Of a stretch of DNA of 64,000 nucleotides, positions 8,958-17,102 are shown in pieces. Origin of the DNA: Accumulibacter sp036625275 (lineage in GTDB: Bacteria; Pseudomonadota; Gammaproteobacteria; Burkholderiales; Rhodocyclaceae); NCBI RefSeq assembly GCF_036625275.1, contig NZ_JAZKUD010000011.1, positions 5,143 to 69,142 of the forward strand. The letters are read 5' to 3'. A model generated the notes under the pieces. The model saw only the letters and a program-made list of their open reading frames with translations, was not told where the DNA came from and ran no database searches. Both the position numbers and the translations under genes were made by a program. Position 1 is the stretch's first letter, and the number at the start of each line of letters is the position of its first letter.

Positions 8958-9006
8958 GCAGGCGACGGATCGGCCAAGCAGCGTTTCGCAACCGCCGCTT
9001 GCGCCG

Positions 9007-9327
9007 CTAGAAAAAATATCGATGGACGAAGAACGCCGCGAGACCCATGGCTATCGTCACCAACAGATTGCGCGTGACGAGGCCGGCGGCCAGGCTGACC
9101 AGTGCGGCAACCAGGTACGAATTGGCAAACGAAACCTGCCACTCGCCATTCGGCAGCAGGACGGCGGGTACGGTGATGGCCGTCAGCACCGCCGGCGGGA
9201 TGAACTTGAGCGAGACTTCGAGCCACGGCGCCAGGCGAATCCGGTCTGCCACTGCGAACAGACCATAGCGGATGCCGAAGGTCACGACCACCATTCCGGC
9301 AAGCATCCAGACCTCATCGCTGCTCAT
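9007..9327 (-). CDS. azlD: AzlD-type small subunit of branched-chain amino-acid exporter
   Basis: A 106-residue hydrophobic protein with about four membrane helices (VWMLAGMVVVTFGIRYGLF, FIPPAVLTAITVPAVLL, SYLVAALVSLAAGLV, LLVTIAMGLAAFFVHRYFF). The phrase TFGIRYGLF and FIPPAVL are typical of AzlD. It overlaps the stop of azlC by 4 bases, so translation is coupled. AzlC-AzlD pairs export branched-chain amino acids or analogues. Confidence 0.88.
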   Translation of the reverse strand: MSSDEVWMLAGMVVVTFGIRYGLFAVADRIRLAPWLEVSLKFIPPAVLTAITVPAVLLPNGEWQVSFANSYLVAALVSLAAGLVTRNLLVTIAMGLAAFFVHRYFF

Positions 9328-10064
9328 GGCCGGCCGGCCTCCCGGCGTGCATCGATGATGCGCTGCGCCAGCAAGCCCGAGGCGATGCCGGCGAAAGCGG
9401 AAACGACAATCCCGAGTTTGTAGGGCATCGCCAGCGTGAGCAGCGAGGCCGCTCCGGCCGTGAGAACGGAGAGCAGGACCGGAAGGGTTTTGACAAAGGG
9501 GATGATCATTCCAATGAAGGTCACCGGCATCGCCACATCGAGTCCCCAGCTCTGCGCGTCGGGAATGCGGTGGCCGAGCACCAGGCCGAGAAAGCACCAG
9601 AATTGCCAGTTGAGATACATGGCAATCGACGAGCCGAGCTGGTACCAGTGCTTGCAAGGTGACGAATCGCTCCTTTGAAAGCGGTGCACGGTCACCGCGA
9701 AGGTTTCGTCGGTCAGCCAGAACGCCAGCGGAATTCGCCATCTTTGTGGCAGATCCTTGAGATACGGGAGGAGGGTGGCGCTGTAGAGCATGTGGCGCAG
9801 ATTGACGATCAGGGTCGTCAGCACGATGATCGCGACCGGCGTCTGTGCGGCGACCAGCCCGACGGCGATGAACTGCGATGAACCGGCAAAAACCAGCGCC
9901 GACATCAGGATTGCGGCCGTCATCGACAGGCCCGAGGTGGCCGCGATGGCGCCGTAAATCAGCCCAAACGGCAGCGCGCCGAGCAGCAGCGGCAGCGTAT
10001 CGCGGATTCCCGAGAAAAATTCGTGTCTGTTGAGCGATTCAGGGTGATTCATGGGAGTGGTCAT
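9324..10064 (-). CDS. azlC: AzlC-family amino-acid exporter, large subunit
   Basis: An integral membrane protein of about 246 residues. The family N-terminal signature is visible as GIRDTLPLLLGALPFGLIYG, followed by ALVFAGSSQFIAVGL, LIVNLRHMLYSATLLPYLKD and LAFWLTDETFAV. It forms a two-component exporter with AzlD, whose gene overlaps by 4 bases. The start is uncertain: a GTG at 10094 and ATGs at 10079, 10064 and 10052 are in frame; none has a strong ribosome-binding site. The conserved part begins at NRHEFFSGIRD. Confidence 0.9.
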   Translation of the reverse strand: MTTPMNHPESLNRHEFFSGIRDTLPLLLGALPFGLIYGAIAATSGLSMTAAILMSALVFAGSSQFIAVGLVAAQTPVAIIVLTTLIVNLRHMLYSATLLPYLKDLPQRWRIPLAFWLTDETFAVTVHRFQRSDSSPCKHWYQLGSSIAMYLNWQFWCFLGLVLGHRIPDAQSWGLDVAMPVTFIGMIIPFVKTLPVLLSVLTAGAASLLTLAMPYKLGIVVSAFAGIASGLLAQRIIDARREAGRP

Positions 10065-10108
10065 TGGCGTCGGAGACATGCCCCTGCGGGCCACGTCAAT
10101 CCTGATGA

Positions 10109-10180
10109 TCAGGCGAACATGAGCCGATCGCGCGGCGCCGGGATCGGGCGACTCAGGTCATTGACGATCAGATGACGCAC
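10109..10180 (-). CDS. Possible 23-residue small ORF
   Basis: A GTG-started ORF, VRHLIVNDLSRPIPAP..., preceded by AAGGAAAG at good spacing, lies between the znuA and azlC genes on the same strand. It could be a leader peptide, the remnant of a longer protein, or chance. No family is assigned. Confidence 0.2.
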   Translation of the reverse strand: MRHLIVNDLSRPIPAPRDRLMFA

Positions 10181-10200
10181 TGGGCTTTCCTTCCGGGTCC

Positions 10201-11175
10201 TCAGTCAGCCAGTGCTGCCGCCAGCGTTTTCGCGTTCTGCCGCATCATGCCAAGATAACTGTCGGCTGCGCTGCCGGGTTTTGCCAGCGAGTCGGAGTAT
10301 AGCGTGCCACCGATGCGAGCGCCCGATTCACGGCTGATGCGTTCGAGCAGGCGCGGGTCGGTGATGTTCTCGACGAACATCGCCTTGATCCTTTCCTGGC
10401 GGATCTGCCGGATGATGGCGCCGACCTCGCCGGCCGAAGGCTCGGCGTCGGTACTGACGCCGACCGGGGCGATGAAGCGGATCCCGTAGGCGCGGCTGAA
10501 GTAGGCGAAAGCGTCATGCGAGCTGACGACTTTGCGCCTTTCTGCCGGCAGGACATTGAAGGTGGCGCGAATTTCGCCGTCGAGAATCGCCATGGCCTGC
10601 TCCAGGCGGGCCGCATTGGCCTGATAGACGCTGCGGTTTGCCGGGTCCGCCTCGCCGAGTGCGGCAGCGATGTTGGCGACGTAACGGCGAGCATTGGCGA
10701 GGTCCTGCCAGGCATGCGGATCGAGGTCGCCGGGATGCTGGTGAGGGTCGGCAGGCTTGCCGGCATGCGCTCGCGGCTGGCGCAGTGCATGGATTCCCTG
10801 GCTGGCGACGACCCGCGCACCGCGATAGCCGGATGACTTGATCAGGCGGTCGATCCAGCCCTCGAAACCGAGCCCGTTGACGATCACCAGTCGCGCCCGG
10901 GAAAGGGTTCTGGCGTCGCTGGGTGTCGGTTGGTAGACATGCGCATCGGCGCCGGCGCCAACCAGGGTGTATACCTGCACGCGGTCGCCGCCGATCTGCT
11001 GCGTCAGATCGCCGAGAATGCTGAAGCTGGCGACCACCGGCAGCGCCTCGCCAGCCACCGTCCGACCGACCGATCCCAGACTGGCAATGGCCAGCAGTCC
11101 AATGGCCAGCAGCCCTATTGCCAGAAGCCGGAAAGGCGCGCTCAGAAGAATCATGGGCATGACTGGATTTCTCAT
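10201..11175 (-). CDS. znuA: Zinc/manganese ABC transporter substrate-binding protein (cluster A-I)
   Basis: A 324-residue periplasmic metal binder. After a hydrophobic N-terminal segment (GLLAIGLLAIASLGSVGR) come VVASFSILGDLTQQIGGDRV and VGAGADAHVYQPTPSDA, whose His is a metal ligand in this family. A His/Pro-rich loop (PADPHQHPGDLDPHAW) matches the His-rich loop of zinc-type binders, and SSHDAFAYFSRAYGI and FVENITDP give further ligands. Zn is favoured over Mn because of the loop, but this is inference. It is last in the operon: small membrane protein, ATPase, permease, binder. Confidence 0.88.
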   Translation of the reverse strand: MRNPVMPMILLSAPFRLLAIGLLAIGLLAIASLGSVGRTVAGEALPVVASFSILGDLTQQIGGDRVQVYTLVGAGADAHVYQPTPSDARTLSRARLVIVNGLGFEGWIDRLIKSSGYRGARVVASQGIHALRQPRAHAGKPADPHQHPGDLDPHAWQDLANARRYVANIAAALGEADPANRSVYQANAARLEQAMAILDGEIRATFNVLPAERRKVVSSHDAFAYFSRAYGIRFIAPVGVSTDAEPSAGEVGAIIRQIRQERIKAMFVENITDPRLLERISRESGARIGGTLYSDSLAKPGSAADSYLGMMRQNAKTLAAALAD

Positions 11176-11181
11176 CAGGGT

Positions 11182-12063
11182 TCAGCGTTCGAAATGCCAA
11201 TTCGGCCGCCAGCGGCTGGCCAGCGGCCCGAGTCGGCCGATTCCCATCGACAGCAGGTAGAAGGCACCAAGCGTCAGCACGATGGCCGGTCCCGCCGGTA
11301 GGTTGGCGTAGTACGACAGCAGCAGGCCGATCAGCGACCCGAAAAAAGCCGTCAGCACGGCGATCAGCAGCATTGGGCCGAGGGTCCCCGCCCACAGGCG
11401 TGCCGTGGCCGCCGGCAGAATCATGATGCCGACCGCCATCAGCGTGCCGAGGGCGTGGAAACCAGCCACCAGGTTGAGCACCAGCAGGATCATGAAACCA
11501 TAGTGGGCGACCGGCGCGAGGCGGCTGATGCGCGCCAGGAAAGCCGGATCGCAGCCTTCGAGCGCGAACAGACGCAGCCCGATCGCGAGCGCGACGACCG
11601 ATAGCGAGGCGAAGCTGGCAAGCAGGTACAGTGCGGCGTCGTCGAGCGCGAGCACGCTGCCGAAAAGGACATGCAACAGATCGACGCTACTGCCGCGCAG
11701 CGAGATGATCAGCACGCCGGCGGAGAGCGAGAGCAAGTAGAAGGTCGCCAGGCTGGTGTCCTCCTTGATCACCGTATTGCGCGCCACGCCACCGGCCAGC
11801 ACCGCCACCGCCAGGCCGGCCATCAGGCCGCCAAGGGTCATTGCCGGGAGGGACAGTCCGGCAATCAGATAGCCGATGGCCGCGCCCGGCAGGATCGCGT
11901 GCGACATCGCATCACCGGCGAGACTCATGCGGCGCAACATCAGGAAGACACCGACCGGCGTCGCACCCAGCGACAGGGCCAGGCAACCTGCCAGTGCCCG
12001 GCGCATGAAGCCGAACTCGATGAATGGCGAGAGCAGTGGCAGCGACGACAACGTTTCGGTCAT
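11182..12063 (-). CDS. znuB: Zinc/manganese ABC transporter permease
   Basis: A 293-residue ABC-3 family permease with about eight membrane helices. MLRRMSLAGDAMSHAILPG is the family signature (SLxGDAxSHAxLPGV). Later helices include LIISLRGSSVDLLHVLFGSVLAL and GTLMAVGIMILPAATARL. Its start overlaps the stop of the ATPase gene by 4 bases, and znuA begins 6 bases after its stop, so the three are one transcription unit. Confidence 0.92.
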   Translation of the reverse strand: MTETLSSLPLLSPFIEFGFMRRALAGCLALSLGATPVGVFLMLRRMSLAGDAMSHAILPGAAIGYLIAGLSLPAMTLGGLMAGLAVAVLAGGVARNTVIKEDTSLATFYLLSLSAGVLIISLRGSSVDLLHVLFGSVLALDDAALYLLASFASLSVVALAIGLRLFALEGCDPAFLARISRLAPVAHYGFMILLVLNLVAGFHALGTLMAVGIMILPAATARLWAGTLGPMLLIAVLTAFFGSLIGLLLSYYANLPAGPAIVLTLGAFYLLSMGIGRLGPLASRWRPNWHFER

Positions 12064-12848
12064 GCGCCCATCCGGTGGCTGCGACAGATCGCCGTGGCCT
12101 GGTCCGCGCGGCGGCCTTCGGCGAGTTGCTGGGCGCGCAAGAGGTTGGCCTCGCTGAGTACGCTCGCGGTGTCACCGCGCGCGACGACTTCACGCGCCAG
12201 CAACAGCGTTTCCGGATATTCCTGGCGAACATGTTCGAGATCGTGCAGGACAGAGATCACCGTTCGCCCTTCACTGTGCCAGCGGCGCACCAGCGCCGCC
12301 AGGTCGCGCACGCTGGCCACGTCGATCGCCCCATAGGGCTCGTCGAGCAGCACCAGCGGCGCGTCCTGGAGCAGGACCCTGGCAAACAGCGCGCGCTGCA
12401 ACTGACCGCCAGAGAGCGAGCCAATCGGGCGTCCTTCGAGTCCGCCCAGGCCGACGCCATCGATGGCCGCTTCGATGCGCTCCCGGCGGACGCGGTCGAG
12501 GCCGGCAAAAGCACCGATTTCGCGCCACAGGCCCATCGCCACGAAGTCATGAACAACGATCGGGAAGCTCGTATCAAGCGTCGCCTGCTGCGTCAGGTAG
12601 GCGATCTGCCGGCGCTGCAGGCCGTTCAGGCCGATCCTCCCCTGCAGGGGTCGCAGTTCGCCGGCGATGCCCTTGAGCAGCGTCGATTTGCCGGCGCCGT
12701 TGGGGCCGACGATGGCCAGCAGACTGCCGGTAGCGACTTCGCCACGCAAGTGGTGCACGGCGGGATGCCGGTTGTAGCCGAGCGTCAGATCGTCAAAGTA
12801 GAGCAGCGCCTCAGCCTGCAAGGGCGGGCGCAGACATGACGGTTGCAC
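12060..12848 (-). CDS. znuC: Zinc/manganese ABC transporter ATP-binding protein
   Basis: A roughly 262-residue ABC ATPase. Walker A is VGPNGAGKSTLLKGIAG, the signature LSGGQLQRALFARVLL, Walker B LVLLDEPYGAID, and the switch histidine is in VLHDLEH. The open frame extends to 13064, but the conserved part begins at LLYFDDLTLGYNRH. The GTG at 12848, 5 bases after the stop of the upstream small gene, is the best start (MQPSCLRPPLQAE). The first 72 codons of the longer frame overlap that small gene and are not ATPase-like. Confidence 0.9.
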   Translation of the reverse strand: MQPSCLRPPLQAEALLYFDDLTLGYNRHPAVHHLRGEVATGSLLAIVGPNGAGKSTLLKGIAGELRPLQGRIGLNGLQRRQIAYLTQQATLDTSFPIVVHDFVAMGLWREIGAFAGLDRVRRERIEAAIDGVGLGGLEGRPIGSLSGGQLQRALFARVLLQDAPLVLLDEPYGAIDVASVRDLAALVRRWHSEGRTVISVLHDLEHVRQEYPETLLLAREVVARGDTASVLSEANLLRAQQLAEGRRADQATAICRSHRMGA

Positions 12849-12853
12849 GGCGT

Positions 12854-12997
12854 TCAATCGAGTGCCCAGAGGACGGTCGTCCACAACAGCAGCAGCGCCG
12901 CGAAGGCCCACAGCAAGCGGATGGCGGTGCTGCTGCAGAGCACCGGATCGAGCTTCAGGACGCCTGTCGATCGGGCTGAACGGAGTGGGGTAGGCAT
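12854..12997 (-). CDS. 47-residue single-span membrane protein in the metal-transporter operon
   Basis: The frame MPTPLRSARSTGVLKLDP... ends with one hydrophobic helix (AIRLLWAFAALLLLWTTVLW) and the acidic tail ALD. It has a basic N-terminus, an ATG start, and a stop 5 bases before the GTG of znuC. Position and codon pattern suggest a genuine small gene, perhaps a transporter-associated microprotein. It has no strong ribosome-binding site. I do not recognise a family. Confidence 0.55.
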   Translation of the reverse strand: MPTPLRSARSTGVLKLDPVLCSSTAIRLLWAFAALLLLWTTVLWALD

Positions 12998-13077
12998 CAG
13001 ACAGTGTAGTCGGCAGGGAAAACTGCTGGTCGAAACTTATGGCGAAATACGGATCTTGCCGCATTCGACTGCCTAAT

Positions 13078-13090
13078 GCAACCTTGTTGC
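13078..13090. promoter_or_regulatory. Candidate operator palindrome upstream of the metal-transporter operon
   Basis: GCAACCTTGTTGC: perfect 5-bp arms around CTT, about 80 bases upstream of the small membrane-protein gene and 155 bases past the PEP-CTERM gene end. It could bind a metal-responsive repressor such as Zur, but it does not match a consensus I can name with certainty. Confidence 0.3.
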
Positions 13091-13244
13091 GAAAACTTCA
13101 GCCCTGACGCATGACCCTGCCCAATCGCGAGCGATCGCTGTTCCTGCCAACACGCGCCAAATGGGGCGTCAGACAGGCTAGCGCACGGCGCAGGATTGGG
13201 TTATGAGGCTGCGCAAAGAAGAAGTAACCGTTTTATTCCCGGTA

Positions 13245-15338
13245 CTATTTCTTCAGCATCGCGGAACGCCGACGCAGGGCCAGTACCACCGCAGGTCCCA
13301 GCAGCCACAGCACGCCCGGTTCCGGCACATCGGTGATTCGCGCGTCGGTGAAGTGGCCCGCCTGCAGGCGCAATTGCTCGAGAGACAGCCCCTCGTCACA
13401 GGAGAAACACGGCCGGCCCACCTCCGTGTCGATGCCCAGTGCGAGGTTCGAAAGGTACAGGCTGCCGTCGCCGTCAGTGTCCACCCTGGGCGAGAAGGTA
13501 AAGTCCGTCACGCGGCCGCGGCAGGTCACGCAGAACAGCGTACCGATCTCCACACCACTGATTACCACCGGCTCGTCGGCCTCGAATAGTTCGTCCGGCG
13601 GGCACGCGCCAGCATCGGCGAGACCACATCCGAACGACGAGATCTGGCGGAAGGTGCCTGCCACGGTGACATCGAAGTAGCCCGCATCGCCGTGTGTGCC
13701 ATTGCGCAGGTTGCCGAAGCCGTGGCCATTGGCCGCCACATCGCCCGCGCGCGCCACCGTCATGGTCAGGCTCGATGCCTCGCGCAGCAGGCGCGTCCGC
13801 GGGTCTTCCAGCAGGATCCGGAACGCCGGCGTGTCGATGGGGATCACGTTTGCCTTGAAGCTCGAATCCACCACCGGTGCCACGAAGCCATCCGCATTCA
13901 GCTTCAGATTGAACAGCGGTGACGTGGTGCCTTCGAAGCCCAGCAATTCTGCGCGCACTTCTGGCCCCGCGAAGCTTGACTGGCCGGCAAACGCCAGCGA
14001 CACAGCGCTGTGGATGTCGGCATCCAGCAGGTAGGACGGCTTCACGCGCAGTTCCGACACGTTGGCGACCGTGCGCAACTGCAGCGGGTTCGCCGGATCG
14101 AAAACGCTCGTATAGCCCGGACTCTGCCACGCGCCGTCCTCGAACACCTGCACGGGCTGGTTGAAGAGGAGGGCCACGCGCGTCTTCGTGGTGATGTCGA
14201 ACTGCGCGGAGAGCGATGCGGCGAACCCGAGATGACCGTCGAGCAACTGGTAGCTGAAGGGGTCCACGCTGCCGCTAAGGGGGGGCAGGCCGCGTGCACG
14301 CAGTACGTTGTTCAGGCTGTCACCGACGTCGAAGCCGAGGTTGAACAGTGGCACACTGCCGCCGTAGGAACGCGTGGCGTTCGGCAGCGCGGGGCCGGCC
14401 AGCGGGATCGGCGGGACGGGGCCGATCCCGCTGCCAAGGTCCTTGGCAATGCCGTCGTCGAGCTTCGAGCCGAGGTTGTTCTGCGTGAAGAACGGGATGC
14501 GTGCGTTCACGAACTTCGGCAGATCGGCGCTACTACGCTTACAGAGAGGCCCAGCGCAGGCCTCGGCGAACACGCTTGGGCCGAGGTTGAGCAGCGCAGA
14601 CACCGCGACATCGACACCCCCCAGGTCGAAGTTCACCGAGGGTTTCACGTTCGCCGGGCTCGAACCGAAGAACGTCTTGTAGACCATCCAGCAGGTCACC
14701 CTTCGGATCCTTGGCCGGTTGGAGCGCTGCGACGGTAAACTTCGTGTCCGTTGCATCGGCCAGACGGCTGGTGGGTGTCAGGAATCGGCCAGACGGCTGG
14801 TGGGTGTCAGGAAAAAGCTGCGCCCTGCGACGGCCGCGTAGTCGTCCGGATAGTCGAACTTCTGCCGCACGGGCAACGCGAGGTCGAATGTGCCACCGGT
14901 GAGGTAGGCATCGACGCCGATACCCACGCTGCCCTTCGCGGACACACCGACCGCCAACGGGCCGAAGGACTGGCGGTATGCATCGATGTCGAACGGTGTC
15001 CTCAGGTCGAACTGGCCGCGCGCGGAGAACGTGTTGCTCGCTGCAAACGCGTTCTGCGAGCGCGCCACGAACACGACATCGGCCTCGTATTTTGCTGCGT
15101 TGACCTGCGGCGCGGCGCCGAGGATGAACAAGGCGGCCGCTGCCGCGAGCACGCGGCGAACGGTGCGGATTCGATTGCCGGAACTCGCGGGCATGACCTC
15201 CGGCCTGATGACATTTCTCGCGTGCGGATCCCGGTCTTTCCGAATGGCCCCCTGGAACCGGAGGCAGGAACGGCGAGCGGACCCAGCACCCAAGTCAAAC
15301 ATCCGCAGAGCCAATGTGGCCAATGCAAGTGTCTTCAT
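13245..15338 (-). pseudogene. PEP-CTERM-anchored exported protein gene, broken by frameshifts
   Basis: A large secreted protein split in two frames. The upstream part (15338-14778) has a signal-like stretch RRVLAAAAALFILGAAPQVNA and stops at 14778. The downstream part (about 14690-13245) ends with the exosortase-sorting tail VPEPGVLWLLGPAVVLALRRR. The break coincides with a 29-bp tandem duplication (14756-14813), which shifts frame; a second frame slip is needed near 14665-14690 because single-copy translation reads ADATDTKFTVAALQPAKDP and then leaves the good frame. The start at 15338 (MKTLALATLAL) has GGAG 6 bases upstream and lies just after a sigma-54 promoter; a second ATG at 15194 directly precedes the hydrophobic signal. 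Either a recent pseudogene or an assembly error. Confidence 0.8.
14756..14813. repeat. Exact 29-bp tandem duplication inside the PEP-CTERM gene
   Basis: Two identical head-to-tail copies (14756-14784 and 14785-14813), each beginning TCGGCCAGACGG and ending GTGTCAGGAA. Since 29 is not a multiple of 3, the duplication alone introduces the stop codon that splits the gene. Confidence 0.97.
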
Positions 15339-15374
15339 TTTGAACTCCAAAGTATCCAAATAGTATCCAAAAAG

Positions 15375-15390
15375 AGCAAACACCGTGCCA
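15375..15390 (-). promoter_or_regulatory. Sigma-54 promoter for the PEP-CTERM gene
   Basis: On the minus strand TGGCACGGTGTTTGCT matches the -24/-12 consensus TGGCACGNNNNTTGCW exactly. Transcription would begin near 15363, 25 bases before the ATG at 15338. Control of PEP-CTERM genes by RpoN with the PrsK/PrsR system is established in other PEP-CTERM bacteria, so the position makes biological sense. A TTTGGATACT direct repeat lies between promoter and start. Confidence 0.85.
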
Positions 15391-16114
15391 TAGTTGGGCA
15401 TGTTCACGTGCTCTGGATGGGTTTTCATTGCACTTCATGCGGTTAGCGCGAGTGGTCGCACCGTCAGCCGCTGGCAGGGAGCGAAAAGATCCCCGTTGTT
15501 CCGTCATCTCGAAGGGGATCTGTAAAAATTGTCGACACGTACATGCCCGTAATGCGATACGACAGCGCCGATGTGAGCGTCTCTGGATTTCGTCCCACGC
15601 CTGCGCGATTCACCATAGGATGCCCATACCATGATCGTCATCCGGATGAGAGGGGTCACTCTCCCGGATGTTCGTCCGTTGTCGCCGAAAAATCCCGCCA
15701 ATTCGCCTGCCCGGGCATGTAAAGAAATCCGACAGCTGTCGCCCAGGGAGCGCGGAACATCCGCTGGATCGCCGGTGTCTCCACTTTGGCATCCATATGG
15801 CTCGACGCCGGGCGATGTTCTTGGTCAGCGTGGACTTCGACTGAATAGTCTGGAATTCCGGCGAGACTTCCCATGGCTATGCTATCCGTCACGCGAACTC
15901 AGGTCCGTGCGGTGCATCATCCGTCGCGAGACGTACGCTTGGCCCTGCGGCATGACGGCCCGGCGCACAGCAGTGAGATCGACCGCACATCCGCCGGACA
16001 GATGCGGTATGGCGGTGAAATCCTTGCCGAGGTCGTTACCGTAGGCGTGGTTTCGACGCCCGATTGTCGATTATCATGAGACTCACGTAGACCGATCCAA
16101 AATGGAGACCAGCA
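15391..16114. other. Intergenic stretch without a supported gene
   Basis: About 720 bases between the sigma-54 promoter and the GntR gene. It holds a GATCCCC/GGGGATC inverted repeat near 15489-15523. A 68-residue plus-strand ORF (15873-16079, ending RYGGEILAEVVTVGVVSTP) stops 35 bases before the GntR start; it may be a remnant of a coding sequence. Nothing else is recognisable. Confidence 0.4.
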
Positions 16115-16879
16115 GTGACCGAACTGATTCCAGTTGAAGCATTGGCCGAGCGTCTGCGGCCCAACCCAGGCAATTCCCAGCCTTACTATCAGCAGATTCT
16201 GCAGCAACTGACCGGCCTGATCGATTCCGGTGAATTGGCGGAAGGCGTCAACCTGCCCCCGGAACGGGTGCTCGCAGACTTGCTTGCCGTCAGCCGGACG
16301 ACCGTCAAGCGCTGCTACGACGCGCTGCGCGAGACCCATAAGCTGGCTTCCTACGGGCGTGGCGGCACCGTGGTTCGCGGTACGCCGCGCGTGAGTCCCG
16401 AAATGGGCCGGCTCAAGGGATTTTCCGAGGAAATGCGCGAACTGGGGATGACACCTTCCACGCGTCTGCTGGAACGCGTGGTGATACAGGATCGTACGCT
16501 GGCTTCCATGTTCGGAGGCCCTTCGTCGGCGCGTTTTCTCAAGCTGGTGCGCTTGCGTCTGGGCGACGAACAGCCCATGAGCTACGAGACAGCCTGGTAT
16601 GACCTGGGCCTGGCGCCGGACCTGGAGAATTGGGATACCAACGGTTCGGCCTATGCCTTCTTGCGCGATCCGTGCGGGATCGTCCTCGCCGATGCGGATC
16701 AGAGCATCGAAGCGGTGCTGAGTTCCGGGATGGAAAGCGAAGTATTCGGTTTTTCGGCGCCCGCGCCCTGTCTGTTGCTGAAGCGCCGCACCTACTCCAG
16801 TCACCGGAAACTTGTGGAATACGTGGAAGGGTTGTTCCGCGGCGATGCCTACGCGTATCGGTTGAAGCTGCGCGCTTGA
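16115..16879 (+). CDS. GntR-family transcriptional regulator (HutC/UTRA subfamily)
   Basis: A 254-residue repressor-type regulator. The winged helix-turn-helix spans about residues 20-90: YYQQILQQLTGLIDSGELAEG, LPPERVLADLLAVSRTTVKRCY, and the wing SYGRGGTVVRG. The C-terminal part (KGFSEEMRELGMTPSTRLLE, FLKLVRLRLGDEQPMSYETAWY, LLLKRRTYSSHRKLVEYVEG, YRLKL) is a UTRA effector-binding domain, which usually senses a sugar phosphate or similar small molecule. Start is GTG with GGAGACC upstream. The neighbouring sugar kinase and sugar-transporter remnant are plausible targets. Confidence 0.9.
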   Translation: MTELIPVEALAERLRPNPGNSQPYYQQILQQLTGLIDSGELAEGVNLPPERVLADLLAVSRTTVKRCYDALRETHKLASYGRGGTVVRGTPRVSPEMGRLKGFSEEMRELGMTPSTRLLERVVIQDRTLASMFGGPSSARFLKLVRLRLGDEQPMSYETAWYDLGLAPDLENWDTNGSAYAFLRDPCGIVLADADQSIEAVLSSGMESEVFGFSAPAPCLLLKRRTYSSHRKLVEYVEGLFRGDAYAYRLKLRA

Positions 16880-16922
16880 GAGAACCCGCCGGCGTCGGGG
16901 GTGAGCGCGGTCTGCTCACCGG

Positions 16923-17102
16923 ATGACCGATGCCAACTCGAGGACACTCAAATCCGGCCTGGCCCTTCGGCTGGTGTATGGTTTGCTCAGGCAGGAGCTG
17001 CCGCTGAGCGTGGCCAACGCGGTCATGGTCGTCCTGACCGGCGCAATCGGCGCAATCACGGCAATGAAGTTGCGGTTTGAACAGCCGCCAGGCCGCGTCT
17101 GA
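16923..17102 (+). pseudogene. SemiSWEET-like sugar transporter C-terminal remnant
   Basis: A 59-residue frame with good codon use: RLVYGLLRQELPLSVANAVM followed by VVLTGAIGAITAMKLRF. This resembles the last helix and tail of SemiSWEET/MtN3 transporters (pattern YGxLxxxxPxxxxNAVxxxLxxxIxxxKL). An in-frame TGA at 16902 rules out a longer N-terminal part, so the first helices are missing. It overlaps the 3' end of the convergent kinase gene by 47 bases. The family assignment is from memory of the motif only. Confidence 0.4.
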
